A stretch of DNA of 64,000 nt from Enchytraeus crypticus. Its lineage: Eukaryota; Annelida; Clitellata; Enchytraeida; Enchytraeidae. Positions 58,501-64,000 of this stretch are shown here, piece after piece; the stretch's first letter is position 1; every line of letters begins with the position of its first letter. A program made the position numbers and the translations under genes. Under the pieces are notes generated by a model. The model did no database searches. It saw nothing but the letters and a program-made list of their open reading frames with translations, and had not been told where the DNA came from. The stretch is taken from positions 1,359,001 through 1,423,000 of the forward strand of contig CAJHZI010000741.1 in assembly GCA_905160935.1 (NCBI GenBank), read 5' to 3'.

Positions 58501-61500
58501 ATACCGATGATTTTGTTATAGTGACACAAGCATACCAATGATTGTTCTAGTGACACAAGCGTACTGATGATTTTGTTATAGTGACACAAGCGTACCGATA
58601 ATTTTGTTATAGTGACACAAGCGTACCGATGATTTTGTTATAGTGACACAAGCGTATCGATGATTTTGTTATAGTGACACAAGCGTATCGATGATTTTGT
58701 TATAGTGACACAAGCGTACCGATGATTTTGTTATAGTGACACAAGCGTACCGATGATTTTGTTATAGTGATACAAGCGTACCGATGATTTTGTTATAGTG
58801 ACACAAGCGTATCGATGATTTTGTTATAGTGACACAAGCGTACCGATGATTTTGTTATAGCGATACAAGTGTATCGATGATTTTGTTATAGTGACACAAG
58901 CGTACCGATGATTTTGTTATAGTGACACAAGCCTACTGATGACTTTGTTATAGTGACACGAGCATACCGATGATTTTGCTGTCGTCGACGGTTCTTATGC
59001 GGATGATCTGCATGCGAGCAGACACGCCCACACAGTTCCTCAGACATGACTCCACCCCTGTCCACACGCTAAGCACCGCCCCACTCAGAATATAGTACGT
59101 CCTCGTTCTCTTACCCACCCCGCAGTCCGGTCCTCGGCTGCAGTGACTCGTGCCTTGACTGCGTCAATCAATCAATCAGTCAATCAATCGATCAATCAAT
59201 CAATCAGTTAATCATCCAACATAGGTCTATAAATTATAAATATCTTAATCCAATTATAAATCTAAAGATCTTCATTCACTGAGACAATTCTTTCATGAAA
59301 CATAACTAAGTAAGATGTAGTTCACTCAAAGGATCAGATGAGGAGATGATAACTATTATGGAAATATTACGATAACTATTACTATTAAAACTAAATTTAA
59401 AAAGCTCGTAAAGCTAAGGTTAACGTCAGTTTCCTCCAGTTTCTCTTCTCCACTGGCTTCGCTGGCTCCAGCCAGTGGCCATCAAACTCTACTACCAAAG
59501 AATGGACGACACACACATCACTCAAAGTCTAAGGCTGCCAGCAGACTCTCACAGGGCGTGTCCCATACATAAATCAGTCATTTATTAAGTTTGTGCTTAT
59601 GATTGGTAAGTTAAATTACGTGACTGAATTCAGAGGAGAAGGTTTCAAAAGGGATTGATTATATTTTTACACCAAAAAAATTATTTTTATATAATTAAGT
59701 ATAATTATACTTAAGCACACATACAAGCACACTCACCAGTAGGCGTGCACACATCTACTAGACGACTGATCATACAAGCACACATACAAGCACACATACA
59801 AGCACACATACAAGCACTCATCAGTAGGCGTGCACACATCTACTAGACGACTGATCATACAAGCACACATACAAGCACACATACAAGCACACTCATCAGT
59901 AGGCGTGCACACATCTACTAGACGACTGATCATACAAGCGCACATACAAGCACACATACAAGCACACTCATCAGTAGGCGTGCACACATCTACTAGACGA
60001 CTGATCGTGCAAGCACACATACAAGCACACGTACAAGCACACGTACAAGCACACACACAAGCACACTCACCAGTAGGCGTGCACACATCTACTAGACGAC
60101 TGATCGTACAGGTGCTTCCACAACATCTCAGCCTCGTGGTTGGGCACCCGCTTATTCTTTCTCTCGAGATCTCGTAGAGTCTCAGCCTTGGCCTGCTGGC
60201 CGGTGTTTGGCCGGTAGATCTTATACAGCGACTCAGTCGATCCGTCGCTCTTCTTCTCTTTCTTAGCAATGGCGAGAAGAATGAGCTTGTTACCGGCCGC
60301 ATTGCTGGACTGTGTGAGAAACACCAGAAACAATTTATAATACCAGTCTCTGACAGAATCCTTGGATGAGAAAGACGTTAAAGCAGTAGAAATCTTCTAT
60401 AAGGCTTTACTTTACATCGTCAACAATCGACGTGCACACAATAACTGCACTTGTTGGGGGAGGGGGAGGGGGTGAAGCAAAGTTCTGCTGCTCAGCAATG
60501 ATTGTTACTTTATCAACTGTCTAGACAGGTTAGAATGATAATTAATTCGTGAAAGTACTGTGCAATTAGTGAAAACTAGTTATCTAATACCCGATCTTAT
60601 AAACGGAAAGATATTCTCGCCGATATCAATCTCTACCATTTGACTTTATCCTCGAGATAACTACAAATCTGCTTGTTGCATCTTATGAAACTTTTCTATT
60701 CTCAACCTTATCTTGAGCCTGTTATGTCATATTTCCAAGAATTCAAAACGTTTACGAGGATTTCGCGCTCTCCTATTGGCTGGAGCCACCTGCGACGATT
60801 GAATGTCAGCCGCCTGGCGACGACTTTGTTTTAATCTACCGGTGACAATAACCGCCCGAACTCGAGAAGATATAGTTCCCGTCACATGTAGCTGAAATCA
60901 GCTCAGATGCCGAGCGACATTACGTTCATAGTATGCAAAAGCGACTTTCGGCGACGATATCGTTCTGAGTGAAAGATATCTTCACTTTGTAAGATCGGCT
61001 ATAAGTCGTGAAATGTTGTACATGTACATGCATCTAATTAAGTACTGTAAATCCAAGTTCACTATCTGAAAGCCATTGCTATCTACAGGACTTCATTCAT
61101 TGCCGATTGAATTAAGGTGGAAAAATAGGCTAGCGTTTTAAAGTTCTTTAACTTGAATATGACATAATTTAGCAAGCGCAAGTCTTTGTCCTTATCAGAA
61201 CGCTTTAAAATTATGTACACGTATACGCATGTACATAATTTCAATACATATAGCTCTAGATTTCTCTTATAAGCATGCTCTGGTCACAAGAAAACAGCAA
61301 GTTAAATTTCTGTCTCGATGCCGTGCATATAAGTGGATTGCACTGTAATTGGAATAGCATAAGATAAAATGATTTCCTATGAAAGTAGAGAGAGAGCAAA
61401 CAAACCTGCGCGTTAGAGACAAAGAAGCCGTCCTTAACGCCCATACCCCTCAACATCTTGCCCTCAGCTTTGTCCCACGACAGACCCCTCTCCACTCTCG

Positions 61501-63876
61501 CCTCGTACATCGTCAGCTTCGTGTCGATGCCTGAGAACGTCCCCGAGAATGTCCTAGATTCCACCACGGAAACCATTTCACCCGATGAGCCCAAATCTGT
61601 GCACAATCAGCGAGTTAGAAACCACATCAGTGTTAAAAATTATACTCATAACCTATTTATCAGTAAAGTGCAAAACACTAAAGTAATATCAAAAAGGCAT
61701 TACCATCAATAGTTAAACAACACCATTGTAAAATAAAATTTAAGTGCAAAGTAATATCGTACAGAAGACTTTAAATTAGAGACGGTCACAGTTCTTACTA
61801 GTGAGCACCCCATTGATCAATGACTATATAAAGTCACAAAGGCTGCGTCTTACCCTGTACTCACGAGCCTCTAAGATCTAACACACATTATAGTGAAACA
61901 ATCAACCACGTTAATATCTGTCACTTTTAATGCCACATGCTAAATCCGTTAGTCAATTTACTCCATTTACCGTAAAACCAGTCCTGCGAATGTCTGAGAT
62001 TTTACTCTCAGATCAGTGCGGCTGGGATTTGAACCCACAAGGGTTCAATTCGCCTCAGGGTCTGTCATCTAAAACTTCATGACGTTATCTACACCTCTAA
62101 CCACTACGCTATTGAGACAAGAGCAGCAACAACTCGTACCTAGAATGCCGAGGTCCCATCGCCCCTCCCTCTTGGCCTCAGAGATGTATGCCGCCATCGT
62201 GTCGGTGAAGTACTGGAAGAGAGCGTTCTGCATGGCCACCTCCATGCCGAGGATTCTGTTGAGAAACTTACTGATGGTGATGTCTGCAACAACAGTCAAC
62301 ACAGCGCTACCATACCAAATAACGAAAGATTACGAGATAAAGATTACCATACTAAATATGAGATAAAGAAGACTACCATACCAAATATGAGATAAATAAG
62401 ACTAATATCCCAAATATGAGATAAAGAAGACTGCATTGTTAGAGCACCATTCTAATCAAGAAAAATTAATGCTTCTGGAAAAGTGCAGTACTATCAAAAG
62501 TCTGCAGTTGAATATAAACGTTAATATATTTATCAACCAAATTGGCAACAATTAAATACAAAAATACGTTAAATAACAGAAAAATAAATGACTTTAAATG
62601 ATTATTTGATTTCATATTATTTTGCTAATACTGAGATACTTAGCTTAAACCAGTGCGCTGCTAAACAAGAACACAACAAGAAACGTGCAGGCTCTATGAG
62701 GGATACGATGAAATGATCAAAAAATAAAAACACGAGAGCAAAATGATCTAATTAAGAATTTCAATCACAGACCTTTCTCTACAGCACTTCCATCAAAAGT
62801 TATAATGCCCACGTCCATCATAGCTCGCTTTGCATCTGCACAAAGACAACATAATAATGCATTATCTACGGAAATGAAATAGACTAAAAGCAGAGATTAA
62901 AATATAATACGCTAAAATTATCTAGCAGGAAATAGCGATACAGGTTCAATTGCAACTGTAACGGCAAACTTATCTCAATCATTACAAGTGTAGATTCTTG
63001 AAAGGTTTTATTAGTCGCGTTAACTGCAACTTCAGTGCATTTCTACAGTTCGTATATACGTAAATATTACTAATAGTCGTAGAAAGAAGGATAAAGCGAA
63101 AGAACTACAAGAACAGCAACTTAAGTAAGAAAACGGCAGAACGAGCGTCTGTCAAGTGTGATACCTAAAGGCACTTTAAAAAAGGACATTTTCATATTAT
63201 GCAACAGCCAAACAAGTTCTTATTTTTAAACAAAATTAGGCACAGACATCCATATAGAGAATGACATTATAAGGTAATAGAGAAAGTAAAATCTGAGCAA
63301 TTTCTTACCCTCAAAGAAACTTCCATCATAAGTCGATGGAGGAGGAGCTATCGCCTCACTTCTTCTCAATACAGACCTGGCAACAGTGTCCAGCGCCATA
63401 TTGCCATACTACAATCAAATATATCAATATATGTTGTAGAAGTGTTCAGCAAAAAACTAACTTTGAATGTTTCACCATAAACGCTCGATTGACCAAGCAT
63501 CTATTAGAATAATTTAGTAAAATGAACACTAAGATTAGAAAGATAAATATCATTAATAAATAAAATTTTACAATTTTATATGAAAATTTCAGATAAATCA
63601 AACGAGAATTTAAAGTTAAACCAAAATTGTGATACAAAATAAAATTTGTATAACTACGTTTCTCTCATGTTCTACTAAATGACAGTTTAAAGCATATATT
63701 CTTACTCTTCAAGTCTACCACTACAGAAGTTAAAGTCCTGGGCAGATTCAAAAAATAATCTTAATAAATATAAGTAATATAAAAAGGCCAGAAATAGCAG
63801 CAACCTTGTTATCTACATTGAAGCCACTCAGATCTCTCGCTTCTGTGGCTCTCCTATCACCGTGAGTCAGCGCACC
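55583..63876 (-). CDS. SBNO: Strawberry notch homologue (SBNO), 3' part, last eight visible exons
   Basis: Exons in transcript order: 63805-63876, 63309-63408, 62773-62835, 62140-62283, 61406-61596, 60071-60309, 58968-59158, 55583-56124. All join in phase, giving 513 residues to the stop; the helicase core lies beyond the window. Family landmarks: [17 protein letters not shown] then FNVDNKYGN (end of the helicase-C region), [71 protein letters not shown] and [23 protein letters not shown] proteins are nuclear SNF2-like DExD/H helicase-related regulators acting in Notch and other developmental signalling. The last 150 residues are Ser/Pro-rich and poorly conserved, with an acidic patch ([15 protein letters not shown]) that could be a short transactivation or docking motif. 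At the junction of 60071-60309 and 58968-59158 the split codon reads TG|T (Cys) where the family has Trp. Vertebrates have SBNO1 and SBNO2; I cannot choose. Confidence 0.93.
56276..57855 (-). mobile_element. Nearly intact Tc1/mariner transposon (DD37E type)
   Basis: A 1,580-bp element with identical 39-bp terminal inverted repeats (56276-56314 and 57817-57855, beginning AGGGTGTCGCATAAGTTCGT), inserted in a TA-repeat in the last SBNO intron, with TA target context on both sides. It encodes one transposase on the minus strand. Perfect ends and an almost complete ORF indicate recent transposition. Confidence 0.92.
56467..57533 (-). pseudogene. Tc1/mariner transposase (one frameshift)
   Basis: The N-terminal helix-turn-helix part starts at ATG 57533 ([20 protein letters not shown]) and runs to a TAG at 57384-57386. 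The remainder is in the next frame, open from about 57396 to the stop at 56467. It has a GRPK linker-like motif (the second half of the paired-like DNA-binding domain), VLFTDESPF (first D), [11 protein letters not shown] (second D), [15 protein letters not shown] (final E) and a basic C-terminus. Thirty-seven residues separate the second D from the catalytic E, so this is DD37E, not the DD34E of classical Tc1. The break is one base near an AAAA run, so it could be a sequencing slip as well as a mutation. Confidence 0.88.
58060..58220. repeat. 24-bp minisatellite
   Basis: Six near-perfect units of ACACTATATATCACACCTAT plus AAAC in the last SBNO intron. A minus-strand ORF with repeated VIYSVFIG is a by-product. 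Confidence 0.9.
58459..58967 (-). repeat. Sixteen 31-bp copies of an SBNO exon end plus donor
   Basis: The end of exon 58968-59158 (AAAATCATCG, then GTATGC) is repeated sixteen more times at 31-bp spacing downstream. Nearly all copies keep AAAATCATCG or TCG followed by GTACGC, GTATGC or a similar GT dinucleotide. Thirty-one is not a multiple of three. Confidence 0.92.
59705..60070 (-). repeat. Four copies of an SBNO exon end plus donor
   Basis: About 45 bases ending exon 60071-60309 (codons [12 protein letters not shown]) with the GTGAGTG donor recur four times at about 75-80 bp spacing (near 59739, 59820, 59895 and 59972), linked by ACATACAAGCACAC-type sequence. Minus-strand ORFs of up to 189 codons cross the tract and are not genes. 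Confidence 0.92.
62010..62125 (-). mobile_element. tRNA-like SINE head
   Basis: Minus strand has TAGCGTAGTGGTTAGAG (A box) and GTGGGTTCAAATCCCAGCC (T arm and B box) about 75 bp apart. The spacing is longer than in a tRNA and there is no cloverleaf, so a tRNA-derived SINE or pseudogene is likely. It ends close to the SBNO exon 62140-62283 donor. Confidence 0.45.
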
Positions 63877-64000
63877 CTGGTGAATGAAGCAATTTCAGAA
63901 ATTACAACTCACATATATTGCACAGACTAAAGAGTAGTGAATATAGAGAAGCAGTAATTTCTACAAAAATTCAAGGATTAACAAATTTGAAGTATTACTC

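Noticed and set aside
58459..58967. 31-bp period considered as a CRISPR-like array
   Set aside because: No spacers; the unit is a copy of the neighbouring exon end and donor.
59733..60302. 189-codon minus-strand ORF with repeated CACMCACM segments
   Set aside because: Out-of-frame reading of SBNO exon 60071-60309 and its downstream copies.

Overview
The window is nuclear DNA of an intron-rich invertebrate animal. It is AT-rich, coding sequence is cut into short exons with GT/AG borders, and the introns are full of SINEs, LINE fragments, Tc1/mariner and hAT-like DNA transposons, microsatellites and minisatellites. The genes are animal ones. I cannot place the phylum from sequence alone. No prokaryotic, organellar or viral gene was seen.

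Layout. (1) 1804-2274, plus strand: a two-exon, 63-residue gene recognised as UQCC6/BRAWNIN, a mitochondrial complex III assembly micropeptide. (2) 4035-26468, minus strand: a complete 23-exon gene for the gamma subunit of the COPI coatomer (COPG). The exons splice in phase to 876 residues, close to the usual family length, and it lies tail-to-tail with UQCC6. (3) 27719-28038, minus: the last two exons of a gene I do not recognise. (4) 31048-51655, minus: a complete 13-exon gene for a 2,866-residue protein with nine Tudor domains, a central RG/GG-rich region and a long acidic tail, of the Tudor/TDRD6/TDRD15 kind that builds germ granules and serves the piRNA pathway. (5) 55583 to beyond 64000, minus: the last eight exons (513 residues) of strawberry notch (SBNO). 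Its 5' part is outside the window. The genes have unrelated roles (respiratory-chain assembly, Golgi traffic, germline RNA granules, transcriptional regulation) and look like ordinary neighbours.

The most unusual feature is structural. At least 13 intron tandem-repeat tracts in all four minus-strand genes are built from copies of an exon edge together with its splice site: an exon start plus acceptor repeated upstream of the exon, or an exon end plus donor repeated downstream. Each tract therefore carries decoy splice sites. In one COPG case the copy is 69 bp, in frame, and predicts two protein forms differing by 23 residues. Several acceptors are also preceded by (GATT)n repeats instead of a normal pyrimidine tract. 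One Tudor exon is bracketed by a long inverted repeat, which is the arrangement expected for exon circularisation or skipping.

Mobile DNA includes a nearly intact Tc1/mariner element with identical 39-bp ends and a DD37E transposase in an SBNO intron, a decayed DD37D-like mariner with long inverted repeats, two hAT-like non-autonomous elements with 8-bp target duplications, several LINE fragments, and at least two SINE-like families whose 3' ends resemble the 3' ends of LINEs in the same window.
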